DNA from: CAKXIK01 sp050947015
GTDB taxonomy: Bacteria > Bacillota > Clostridia > Oscillospirales > Acutalibacteraceae
Direction of reading: 5' to 3'
NCBI GenBank assembly: GCA_050947015.1
Contig: JBMNVT010000001.1
Span: 1-64,000 of the forward strand
Length of the DNA: 64,000 bases
Shown here: positions 53,349 through 61,124 of the stretch, piece by piece
How the letters are laid out: the number at the start of each line of letters is the position of its first letter
Position numbering within the stretch: position 1 is the stretch's first letter
The notes under the pieces: generated by a model
Told to the model about the DNA's origin: nothing
The model's input: only the letters and a program-made list of their open reading frames with translations
The model's database searches: none
Program-made: the position numbers and the translations under genes

Positions 53349-54254
53349 TCACTTCCACAGACCGTCCGGGTAAACTCCCGCGTCGGTCATGTCTGAAATT
53401 TTTTGTACCACTGTGGCGCGATCCTCGTGATAGGTTACGCCGAACCATTTTGCGCTCGTTTTCAAAACTTTAACGTCGCAGGAACTGTCGTTGATTTGAT
53501 TGGCGACGACGGACGGCAGAAAATATTCCGCTTTCATCAGGTTGTTTTTGTTTTCTTCAAAAAACTTTGCCCATCCGGCACGGATGGCGTCGAACAGCTT
53601 CGGTGTAAAGCCCCAGCAATTCATGGAAACAATGCTGTTCTCGGGCAGGTCTGTCCACACATCGTTTTCGAAGAACTGCGTCTGACCGTTGTTGCGCTGA
53701 ATTTTTGTGCGCTCGGTCACGCTGGTGAGGAAACCGTTTTCATCGGTGCAGCAGACGCCGCGTGCAACATGCCCGTTTTCCGTCAGAGTGTTGGAAAGAA
53801 TATAGCCCGCCATGCAGTAATGGCTCGGAACGCTGTCCTGAGGAGTTTCTTTTAAAAATTTGCCGAGCATCAGAAAAGCGTCGCGACCGTAAAAATCGTC
53901 CGCGTTGATGACGGCGAAGTTATCCTTGACGACGTCCGCGCAGCAAAGGACTGCGTGAGCAGTGCCCCACGGCTTGGTGCGTTCCGCAGGAACTAAAACG
54001 CCGGACGGAACATCGGAAACTTTTTGGAACACGTATTCCACGGGAACCACCTTTTCCAGCCGTTTGCCCACCGTGTCCCGAAACAGGGCAAGATTTTCTT
54101 CCTTAATAATAAATACGACCTTGTCGAAACCGGCCTGAACCGCGTCGTAAATGGAATAGTCCAGAATAAACTCGCCCTTGCGCCCAACAGGGTCAATCTG
54201 CTTCAGCCCGCCGTAGCGGCTGCCCATACCGGCTGCCATAATGACCAGAGTCAT
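53349..54254 (-). CDS. sugar nucleotidyltransferase
   Basis: Predicted to activate a sugar-1-phosphate with an NTP. It has 301 residues from ATG 54254 (MTLVIMAAGMGSRYGGLKQ). The GMGSRYGGLKQ nucleotide loop at the N-terminus, NADDFYG near 118 (metal Asp pair) and the GHVARGV/EDVW sugar-site region fit the NTP-transferase fold. GGAGGG precedes the start. First gene of a two-gene minus-strand operon with the NahK-like kinase. Both enzymes would convert a free N-acetylhexosamine to a nucleotide sugar or the reverse. Specificity is inferred from this pairing only. Confidence 0.8.
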   Translation of the reverse strand: MTLVIMAAGMGSRYGGLKQIDPVGRKGEFILDYSIYDAVQAGFDKVVFIIKEENLALFRDTVGKRLEKVVPVEYVFQKVSDVPSGVLVPAERTKPWGTAHAVLCCADVVKDNFAVINADDFYGRDAFLMLGKFLKETPQDSVPSHYCMAGYILSNTLTENGHVARGVCCTDENGFLTSVTERTKIQRNNGQTQFFENDVWTDLPENSIVSMNCWGFTPKLFDAIRAGWAKFFEENKNNLMKAEYFLPSVVANQINDSSCDVKVLKTSAKWFGVTYHEDRATVVQKISDMTDAGVYPDGLWK

Positions 54255-54446
54255 CTGATGTCCCTCCTGCAAAAAAATAATGAAAAACTCTGTCTCTATT
54301 ATACGTTTCCCTCTTTCTTTTTGCAAGGAAATCACGTATAATATTAAGTAAATTAGTCTATTCTTAGACGAATTCAGTAATTGCTGCCGGCAGCGAAGCC
54401 GGCGCTCGGCTGATGTGCCGGATTGAGTGCGGGGAGTGTGAACAGA

Positions 54447-55304
54447 ATGGACGATCATGTGGAATTGATTACGGTGCTGCAGGAGCTGCATAATATCTCA
54501 GGTCTGCGGCTCAGCGTACATGATACGGATTTTCACGAAATTGAGGCATACCCCAAAGGCCAGTGCGCGCTTTGCGCCATGGTGCAAAAAAACGAGCAGG
54601 CTTTGCAGGTCTGTCATCAAACCGATTATGCAGCGTTCGAACGCGCGAAAAAAACGCAGCAGTTTTCCATTTATCAGTGCCGCTTCGGCCTTTATGAGGC
54701 AGTTGCGCCGATTTTCAGCTTCGGTACGCTGATTGGTTATTTGATGATGGGGCAGACGCTTTGTTCGCCGGAAAGCAACCGCCTTGTCGTGTACGAAGCT
54801 GCGCTGCCGTATGTTGACGACTCAGCCCGCCTGCGCCGCATTGTGGATGGGCTGCCCCTGCGCGACCGCGATAAAATTGTTTCCTGCCTGCATATTATGG
54901 ATATCTGCGCAAAATATATTTCTTTGAGCAACCGGTTTAATCCTGAAAAAGCCGATCTTGCGCCGGCAATCAAAAAGTATATCAATGAAAATTACCGCAG
55001 CGAGCTTTCGCTGGAGGTGCTGCGCAGCCACTTTTTCTGCAGCCGCGCCACGGTGATCAATGCGTTCCAGAAGCGATACGGCATTGGAATCAGCCGCTAT
55101 GTTACCACCGTGCGGATTGGCCACGCACGCGAGCTTTTGATGTATTCCCGTCGAAGCATCAAGGAAATTGCGCTCGACTGCGGTTTTTCCGACCAGAATT
55201 ATTTTTCGAAGGTGTTCCTGAAAGAGACGGGGAAAACCCCCACGCAGTTTCGCCGTGAAGAAGGGCGGATGCTTGACAATTTAGCAGAGGAAGAATATGA
55301 TTAA
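54447..55304 (+). CDS. PocR-domain AraC-family regulator
   Basis: A 285-residue regulator from ATG 54447 (MDDHVELITVLQELHNIS). The N-terminal PocR ligand-binding domain (about 5-150) has the Cys pattern CALCAMVQKNEQALQVCH and YQCRFGLYEAVAPI. Two AraC helix-turn-helix units follow at about 185-280 (LSLEVLRSHFFCSRATVINAFQ and SIKEIALDCGFSDQNYFSKVF). It is divergent from the nucleotidyltransferase-kinase operon and precedes nagA, so it may control amino-sugar use. GTCTA-TTCT-TAGAC at 54356-54369 between the divergent genes is a possible site. Confidence 0.87.
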   Translation: MDDHVELITVLQELHNISGLRLSVHDTDFHEIEAYPKGQCALCAMVQKNEQALQVCHQTDYAAFERAKKTQQFSIYQCRFGLYEAVAPIFSFGTLIGYLMMGQTLCSPESNRLVVYEAALPYVDDSARLRRIVDGLPLRDRDKIVSCLHIMDICAKYISLSNRFNPEKADLAPAIKKYINENYRSELSLEVLRSHFFCSRATVINAFQKRYGIGISRYVTTVRIGHARELLMYSRRSIKEIALDCGFSDQNYFSKVFLKETGKTPTQFRREEGRMLDNLAEEEYD

Positions 55305-55368
55305 TTCTTGACAGAAGGGCTCCGCGCCGCGGACCGGTGTATGATAGAAAAAGGAAGGAATGACGGCT

Positions 55369-56505
55369 ATGCTGTTAAAAAACGCGACGATTTTGAACGG
55401 TGATTTTCACCGGGTAAAAGGTGATCTGCTGATGAGGGGAGATACCATTGCCCAAATCGGAGAAAAAATTGAAGCGCCCGGCGAACAGGAACTGGATTGT
55501 TCCGGAAAGCTGCTGGTTCCCGGCGTGATCGATATTCATACGCATGGCGCCGTCGGCTGCGACCATTCCTCCGGCGATCCGGAGGCGCTGCGAAAAATTG
55601 CAGAGTATGAAGGGCAAAACGGCGTGACCTCCTTTTTGCCGACAACCATGACGATTTCGGAAGAGGCGATTCGCAGGGCGGTCGTTAATGTCCGCGATTA
55701 TTGTAAAACGGAACATGCCGGTGCGACGCCGCTCGGCGTACACATGGAAGGCCCGTTTTTCAGCCAGGCAAAACGCGGAGCACAGCCGCCGGAATGGATT
55801 CGCGACCCGGATGTGGAAATGTTCCGCCGCCTGAACGCCGCCTGTGACGACATGATAAAAATTGTAGACGTAGCGCCCGAGGTGAACGGTGCGCTGGATT
55901 TTATCCGTGCGGTAAAGAATGAGGCGGTTGTTTCGGTTGCGCACACCGCGGCGGATTACGATCAGGCCCGTGCCGCGTTTGAGGCGGGCGCTTCTCATGC
56001 GATTCACCTTTACAATGGAATGACCGGCGCGACGCACCGAGCGCCCGGCGTTGTTGGCGCCGTGTGGGATACGCCGGACGTAACCGCTGAGCTGATCTGT
56101 GACGGAATTCATATTCATCCTGCCATGTTGCGTTCCACCTTCCGCCTGCTTGGCCGCCGCGTCGTCATGATCAGCGACAGTCTGGAAGCAGCCGGAATGC
56201 CGGACGGTGCAAGATTCCTGGATGCCGGTGGACACGAAATTACGGTTACCAACGGCAAGGCGACGCTGGCAAACGGAACCATCGCCGGTTCGTCCACCAA
56301 TCTGATGGAATGCGTGCGCCGCGTGATCGGCTTCGGCGTGGAGCTGGAAACCGCATTTTATGCCGCTTGCCTGGCGCCGGCCAAGGTGATCGGCTGCGAA
56401 AAGCTGGTCGGCAGCCTGGAACCCGGCAAACGCGCCGATGTGGTCATTCTGGACGAATCGCTGCAGCTTGCCGGCGTGTTTGTTAAAGGAAAGCGTCTGG
56501 TTTAA
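55369..56505 (+). CDS. nagA: N-acetylglucosamine-6-phosphate deacetylase
   Basis: Removes acetate from GlcNAc-6-phosphate in the amidohydrolase TIM barrel. It has 378 residues. Metal and substrate motifs: VIDIHTHGAVGCDHSS near 52, GVHMEGPFF near 125, VAHTAADY near 190, HLYNGMTGATHRAPG near 210, and catalytic Asp in MISDSLEAAG near 267. Two in-frame ATGs (55360, 55369) occur; AAGGAAGGA is nine bases from the second, which is preferred. No nagB is nearby. Place in the pathway: it supplies glucosamine-6-phosphate from GlcNAc released by the GH20 enzyme. Confidence 0.94.
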   Translation: MLLKNATILNGDFHRVKGDLLMRGDTIAQIGEKIEAPGEQELDCSGKLLVPGVIDIHTHGAVGCDHSSGDPEALRKIAEYEGQNGVTSFLPTTMTISEEAIRRAVVNVRDYCKTEHAGATPLGVHMEGPFFSQAKRGAQPPEWIRDPDVEMFRRLNAACDDMIKIVDVAPEVNGALDFIRAVKNEAVVSVAHTAADYDQARAAFEAGASHAIHLYNGMTGATHRAPGVVGAVWDTPDVTAELICDGIHIHPAMLRSTFRLLGRRVVMISDSLEAAGMPDGARFLDAGGHEITVTNGKATLANGTIAGSSTNLMECVRRVIGFGVELETAFYAACLAPAKVIGCEKLVGSLEPGKRADVVILDESLQLAGVFVKGKRLV

Positions 56506-56554
56506 GCACCACAGCCAACCAATCATTATTATTACGGAAAGGCGGAAATCACTC

Positions 56555-57397
56555 ATGAGTGAGTCCTGTAACCATAATTGTGAATCCTGTTCCCAAAATT
56601 GTGAAAGCCGTTCGGCCGAAAGCCTTCTCGCGCCGCTTAACGAGCTGAGCCACGTCAAAAAGGTATTTGCCGTTGTCAGCGGAAAGGGCGGCGTGGGCAA
56701 ATCCCTTGTTACCTCCATGCTGGCAGTGCTGATGAAACGCCGCGAATTTGCCACTGCGGTTTTGGACGCTGATATTACAGGGCCGTCGATTCCGACCATG
56801 TTCGGGCTGCACGAACATGCCCTGGGCAGCGATATGGGGATTTTGCCGGTGAAAACGAAAACAGGAATTGAGACTATGTCGGTCAACCTGCTGCTGCCGG
56901 ACGCAACCGACCCGGTTGTCTGGCGCGGCCCGGTTATTGCCGGAACAGTCAAACAGTTCTGGAGCGACGTCGTCTGGAACGACGTGGACTATATGTTTGT
57001 AGATATGCCTCCCGGAACGGGCGATGTTCCGCTGACGGTGTTTCAGTCGCTGCCGGTGGACGGAATTATCATTGTCACCTCTCCGCAGGAGCTGGTTTCC
57101 GTGATCGTGGCCAAAGCGGTGAAAATGGCCAATCTGATGAATATTCCGATCGTCGGTATCGTGGAGAATATGAGCTATGCGGAGTGCCCAGGCTGCGGCA
57201 AAAAGATTTCTGTTTTCGGGGAGAGCCATGTAGACGCCACCGCGGCGGAATACGGGCTGAAAGTGCTTGGCCGCCTGCCGATCAATCCGGAATTTGCAAA
57301 GCTTTGTGACGCAGGTCTGATTGAACAGTTTGTGGGCGATTGGTTGGATCAGGCTGCCGATGCGGTGGAAGCGCAGCCTTCTCGCAGTGAAAAATAA
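56555..57397 (+). CDS. mrp: Mrp/NBP35-family Fe-S cluster carrier ATPase
   Basis: P-loop ATPase that carries or inserts iron-sulfur clusters. It has 280 residues from ATG 56555. The N-terminal cysteine motif C5-x3-C9-x2-C12-x3-C16 (CNHNCESCSQNC) precedes the deviant Walker A VVSGKGGVGKSL near 42. Walker B region VDMPPGTGDVPLT near 149 and the C-terminal CxxC (AECPGCGKK near 213) bind a bridging cluster. The N-terminal Cys cluster is of the NBP35 kind. Downstream of nagA by about 50 bp; no functional link is obvious. Confidence 0.92.
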   Translation: MSESCNHNCESCSQNCESRSAESLLAPLNELSHVKKVFAVVSGKGGVGKSLVTSMLAVLMKRREFATAVLDADITGPSIPTMFGLHEHALGSDMGILPVKTKTGIETMSVNLLLPDATDPVVWRGPVIAGTVKQFWSDVVWNDVDYMFVDMPPGTGDVPLTVFQSLPVDGIIIVTSPQELVSVIVAKAVKMANLMNIPIVGIVENMSYAECPGCGKKISVFGESHVDATAAEYGLKVLGRLPINPEFAKLCDAGLIEQFVGDWLDQAADAVEAQPSRSEK

Positions 57398-57422
57398 GTT
57401 TTTGCCGAAAGGAGAATCCGGA

Positions 57423-58127
57423 ATGCAATATGTCCTTCTGTGCGGTGTTTCCGCTGCGGAGCTGACGCGGATTTCCCGGTCGCCCGGCGCGGTTGCCGGT
57501 GTCGTTCGTGAAAATACCAGCCAGATGCAGCAGGCTGCTGTGGCGCTGCGCCGGGCAGGCGTTCCTGTGCGCAATTTTCTGATTCCATATGTGGATACCG
57601 TGCAGCTGCAAAATGATTCTCCTGCCTTTTTCGGGAGCCGGATGCTTTTTGGCTGCGAACCGGCGGTCGCACGGCAAATTCGCCGAATCTGCGAGCCATT
57701 TTCGCTTTTACGGGCTTATACGGCGGGGTCGCCGGTGCGCTTGTTTCAAAATCATCCGCTGACGGCGCGTCGGCGCGCCTTGCTGCAGAGCGCGCTGGAA
57801 CAGTTTGCCGTGCCCGCCGCGGCTTTGGCAGTTTTTTCGTTTTCAGCTCCGGCTCTCTGCGACCGCTACGCCGGCTCCGTCGAGCGGCGGGCGCAGTCGA
57901 GAGAGGTGCTCGCTTTTGGGGAAATCTGCGCCCGAATGGCGAAAAACGCCGGCGGCGAGCTGATTTCCTGTGCGGGAGGCGAGATGGTGCTGTTGCCCGG
58001 AACCGAACGGCAGGAGGAACTGCTGCAGGCAATCGGGCGTGTTTACAACCAGCGTATGGCGCCCTATTGCGGCGCGGAACAGGAAAAACTGAAGATCCGG
58101 ATGCTGCGGGAAACGGAAGGCCTCTGA
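57423..58127 (+). CDS. hypothetical protein, 234 aa
   Basis: I do not recognise this family. ATG 57423 has AAAGGAG eight bases upstream and lies 25 bp after mrp, so it is probably co-transcribed. The frame is open for 34 codons before that but overlaps mrp. The protein is Arg- and Ala-rich, without signal peptide or membrane segments. Features: MQYVLLCGVSAAELTRISRSPG at the start, LSLLRAYTAG-like region near 95 and GGELISCAGGEMVLLPGTERQEEL near 178. The dense non-shadow codon pattern and ribosome site support it as real. Confidence 0.65.
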   Translation: MQYVLLCGVSAAELTRISRSPGAVAGVVRENTSQMQQAAVALRRAGVPVRNFLIPYVDTVQLQNDSPAFFGSRMLFGCEPAVARQIRRICEPFSLLRAYTAGSPVRLFQNHPLTARRRALLQSALEQFAVPAAALAVFSFSAPALCDRYAGSVERRAQSREVLAFGEICARMAKNAGGELISCAGGEMVLLPGTERQEELLQAIGRVYNQRMAPYCGAEQEKLKIRMLRETEGL

Positions 58128-58181
58128 AGCATATGGGCACAGCGCAGAAACCGGATCGATTGGAAAGGAACCGTCTTACTT

Positions 58182-59042
58182 ATGCAAACAGACCAACAAA
58201 TGATACAGCCGCGCATCGCCGCAATTAACGACCTTTCCGGCTTTGGGCGCTGCTCGCTGACCGTTATTCTGCCGGTGCTGGCAGCGGCCGGAATGGAGGT
58301 CTGTCCGCTGCCGACAGCAGTGCTCTCTTCGCACAACGGATTTCCCGACCGCACTTTTTGCGATCTGACCGGGCAGCTTCTGCCTGCGGCAGAACAATGG
58401 CGGCGCCTGGGGCTTCGTTTTGATGCGATCTATTCCGGGTTTCTTGGCTCCGTTCAGCAGATTGATATTGTTCGGAACATCTTTTCCATCCTTTCGGGTG
58501 GGGAAACCCTGCGCTTTGTCGATCCGGTTATGGGGGATAATGGCCGGCTGTACAGCTGTTATTCGGCGGTGATGGCGGAAAAAATGAAGGAGCTGGTCGC
58601 GTGTGCGGACGTTGTCGTGCCGAATCTGACGGAAGCGGCGCTGCTGCTTGGCGAAGAACCGGTACTGGAGCCAACCGAAGAACAGACGCAGCAGATGCTG
58701 CACCGGTTGGGTGAGCTTGGACCGCGTCTGACGGTGCTGACCGGCGTCCGCCGTGGAGGCAGAATCGGTGCTGCCGTTTACGACCGCGGCACGAGCCGCA
58801 TCGGTTATGCGCTGGCGGATTCCATAGACGGCAGCTTTCACGGTACAGGCGATCTTTTTGCGGCGGTTATGCTGGCGGCGCTGCTGCGGGGCGAATCGCC
58901 CCAAACTGCGGCGGGAACCGCGGCAGGGTTTGTTTCGCGCACCATCCGCGCCACACAGGAAGCCGGAACCGACCCTCGGTTCGGCGTTCGGTTCGAGCCG
59001 TTGCTGCCGGAATTGATGCGGATGCTCGGAATTGTATCGTGA
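58182..59042 (+). CDS. pyridoxal/pyridoxine kinase (PdxK/PdxY family)
   Basis: Phosphorylates vitamin B6 vitamers to make or salvage pyridoxal phosphate. It has 286 residues of the ribokinase fold. AINDLSGFGRCSLTVILPVL near 14 and FVDPVMGDNGRLYSCY near 112 are the family substrate and metal loops. VVPNLTEAALLL near 145, and SFHGTGDLFAAVMLAALL near 222 carries the anion hole and catalytic Asp. This PdxY-like type is frequent in Clostridia. Ends before a bidirectional terminator. Confidence 0.9.
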   Translation: MQTDQQMIQPRIAAINDLSGFGRCSLTVILPVLAAAGMEVCPLPTAVLSSHNGFPDRTFCDLTGQLLPAAEQWRRLGLRFDAIYSGFLGSVQQIDIVRNIFSILSGGETLRFVDPVMGDNGRLYSCYSAVMAEKMKELVACADVVVPNLTEAALLLGEEPVLEPTEEQTQQMLHRLGELGPRLTVLTGVRRGGRIGAAVYDRGTSRIGYALADSIDGSFHGTGDLFAAVMLAALLRGESPQTAAGTAAGFVSRTIRATQEAGTDPRFGVRFEPLLPELMRMLGIVS

Positions 59043-59074
59043 GGATGTCCGGATTTTAAAACCGGGACAAAATG

Positions 59075-59113
59075 AAAAGGGACTTCTGACAAAAGCGTCA
59101 GAAGTCCCTTTTT
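59075..59113. terminator. bidirectional terminator
   Basis: A perfect 16-bp stem (59075-59090 with 59097-59112), loop AAAAGC, with T-runs on both strands. It ends the pdxK gene and the convergent MATE remnant. Confidence 0.9.
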
Positions 59114-59144
59114 GATCCGGGAAAAATGAGCCGGCAGGCAGGTG

Positions 59145-59760
59145 TTATGATTCATCCGTTTTGGGAAGACGGCGCAGAAATGCCGCGGCAAAAGGAATGC
59201 AGCAAAGAAACGTCAGAATGTTGGCACAGGGCTGCGTAATTTGAACCCCGCCAAGCCCGAAGAGCGCAGACAGCAGGTAAATCAGCGGCAGAAAGAAGAC
59301 GCCCTGCCGCGCGGCGGAAAGAAAGGTGGCCGTCCACGATTTGCCGATGGTCTGGAACGTCATATTGCAGACAACGCCCAACGGCAGCAGTGGCATCGCG
59401 AGACATTGCGCCCGCAGCGCGGAGGTGTCGATTTCCACCACGGCGGGATCGTCGATGAACAGGCGCATCAGATACGGCGCGGCGAAAAATCCCGCTGCGG
59501 CAAACACGGCCATCAGTATCGTGCCGACCTTCAGCGTAAATAAACTGGATTACCGCCATCAATGAAAAAACAATTCCAACAGCGCCGGATGCGCTTGTGC
59601 CCAGCTGAGAAACAAAATAGGTGTCCGCCATGTTGTAAATGGAGGTCACCATCATGCTGATAATTGTCGGTAATGCCAGAGAAGAAATCAGCCGCGGCAC
59701 TGGCGTCTGCGTCATACGATAAAACTGCCGTTGCTCTCTTGTTTCCTGTTGCTTGTCCAT
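59145..59760 (-). pseudogene. MATE-family efflux transporter, internally deleted and frameshifted
   Basis: The 5' part (ATG 59760, MDKQQETREQRQFYRMTQTPV) is a normal MATE N-terminus through NMADTYFVSQLGTSASGAVG to AVIQFIYA near residue 75. It then shifts frame near 59540. From there another frame resumes with LKVGTILMAVFAAAGFFAAPYLMRLFI and continues to the family C-terminus, ending FLRRLPKTDES at 59145. Roughly 250 residues, most of the twelve-helix core, are absent. Neither part could transport. Confidence 0.85.
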
Positions 59761-59833
59761 GGTTGTTCCACGCCTTTCTGCCGTACTGCTGCAAAAGACA
59801 AAAGACGTCGCATTGCGCAGAAAGAAGCATCTC

Positions 59834-59862
59834 TTGACTTTGATTCGTAACTGTATTATACT
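59834..59862 (+). promoter_or_regulatory. promoter of the PfkB kinase gene
   Basis: TTGACT (59834-59839), 17-bp spacer, TATACT (59857-59862). Confidence 0.75.
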
Positions 59863-59955
59863 ATTATTGTATTATTTTTGGGCCGCGCTACGGCTCGGGT
59901 TTATGAATCAAAACGGCGCCGTCGACGGAGCAACGCCGAATCAGGAGGATGACAC

Positions 59956-60918
59956 ATGGCAGTGGATATGAGTCAGGCAAAAAAAGTTTTATGCATCGGC
60001 AGTGTGACAACCGACGTTATCGTTACCCCGGTGGACAGCGTCCCGGAACCGGGAACGCTGCGCAGCGTGCAGTCCATTACAACGCATGTGGGCGGCTGTG
60101 CTTCCAATGCGGCCATCGATCTTGCAAAAATCGGAATTCCCGTGGCGCTTTCCTGCCGGGTGGGCAAGGATACCTTCGGCGATTTTGTGCGGAAGACTGC
60201 AGCGGAAAACGGCGTTGATGTGTCCAATGTCGTGTCGGGAGATACGCCGACCACCGTTTCCATGGTCTGCATTTCTTCCAGCGGCGAGCGCAGTTTTTTG
60301 TATCAGCCCGGTTCCACCGCGGCTTTTGTCAAAGAGGATATCTCCGGCAAGCTTGCCGATGAATGCGGCATCATCTTTGTCGCGGGCGCTATGCTGATGA
60401 CCTCCTTTGACGGAAAGCCCTGCGCTGAGTTCATGAAGGAGCAGCAGGCGAAGGGAAAGTTTACGGTGATGGATACTGCATGGGATTTTGAAGACAAGTG
60501 GTTGCCGAAGGTTGCCGCCGTGATCCCTCATCTGGATCTGTTTATGCCCAGTGTGGAAGAAGCAGCCAAAATCTCCGGCGAGACCGAACCGGAAAAGATT
60601 GCTGATAAATTCTTTGAGATGGGCGCGAAAAACGTCATTATCAAAGTCGGTAAAAACGGTGCTTACATCCGCGAGGGCGGAAAACCGGGCTATACGCTGC
60701 CGACTTATCGCCAGTTCAAGCCAAAGGATTCCACAGGAGCCGGTGATTCTTTCTGCGCGGGATTTTTGGCGGGGCTTTCCCTTGGGTGGGATTTCCGCCG
60801 GGCAGGAGAATTTGCGAATGCTGTCGGAACACACTGCATTCTTGAAATCGGCGCCTCCACCGGGATCAAGTCGATGGACGAAATTCTTGATTTTATGGCA
60901 AGAACGCCGATTGAATAA
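59956..60918 (+). CDS. PfkB-family carbohydrate kinase
   Basis: A 320-residue sugar kinase of the ribokinase fold. The first signature is HVGGCASNAAIDLAKIG near 45-60, and the second, with the catalytic Asp, is KDSTGAGDSFCAGFLAG near 255. AGGAGG precedes the ATG. Members act on ribose, fructose, fructose-6-P, tagatose-6-P or KDG. No partner gene fixes which, though nearby nagA and GH20 suggest a sugar catabolic role. Single-gene unit with promoter and terminator. Confidence 0.88.
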   Translation: MAVDMSQAKKVLCIGSVTTDVIVTPVDSVPEPGTLRSVQSITTHVGGCASNAAIDLAKIGIPVALSCRVGKDTFGDFVRKTAAENGVDVSNVVSGDTPTTVSMVCISSSGERSFLYQPGSTAAFVKEDISGKLADECGIIFVAGAMLMTSFDGKPCAEFMKEQQAKGKFTVMDTAWDFEDKWLPKVAAVIPHLDLFMPSVEEAAKISGETEPEKIADKFFEMGAKNVIIKVGKNGAYIREGGKPGYTLPTYRQFKPKDSTGAGDSFCAGFLAGLSLGWDFRRAGEFANAVGTHCILEIGASTGIKSMDEILDFMARTPIE

Positions 60919-61000
60919 TTTTTTTTCTGAAACGGCATCGCGGCAGGGTGTCGTAAAACAGTGATACATTTAAATAGGAATAAAAACGACATATTTTCAG

Positions 61001-61036
61001 GAAAGGGCGTGACCGGAGTCACGCCCTTTCCTTTTT
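61001..61036 (+). terminator. terminator of the PfkB kinase gene
   Basis: GAAAGGGCGTGAC (61001-61013), loop CGGA, perfect complement (61018-61030), then CTTTTTG. Confidence 0.9.
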
Positions 61037-61124
61037 GCAGCAGTTCCTTCAGAGAGATTGATCTGATACAGTGGCATGTTGTGCCGCCGGGAAGCAAGCA
61101 GTATTTTTGTGAAAATAGTTCCAA

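Noticed and set aside
55308..55345. TTGACA upstream of nagA as a promoter
   Set aside because: The only -10-like box (TATGAT) is about 26 bp away, outside the usable spacing.
60948..60972. Third copy of the AGGG..TGT.CGTAAAAC repeat after the PfkB gene
   Set aside because: Only about 15 bases resemble the island-end repeats and no matching hairpin with GTTTCTT follows.
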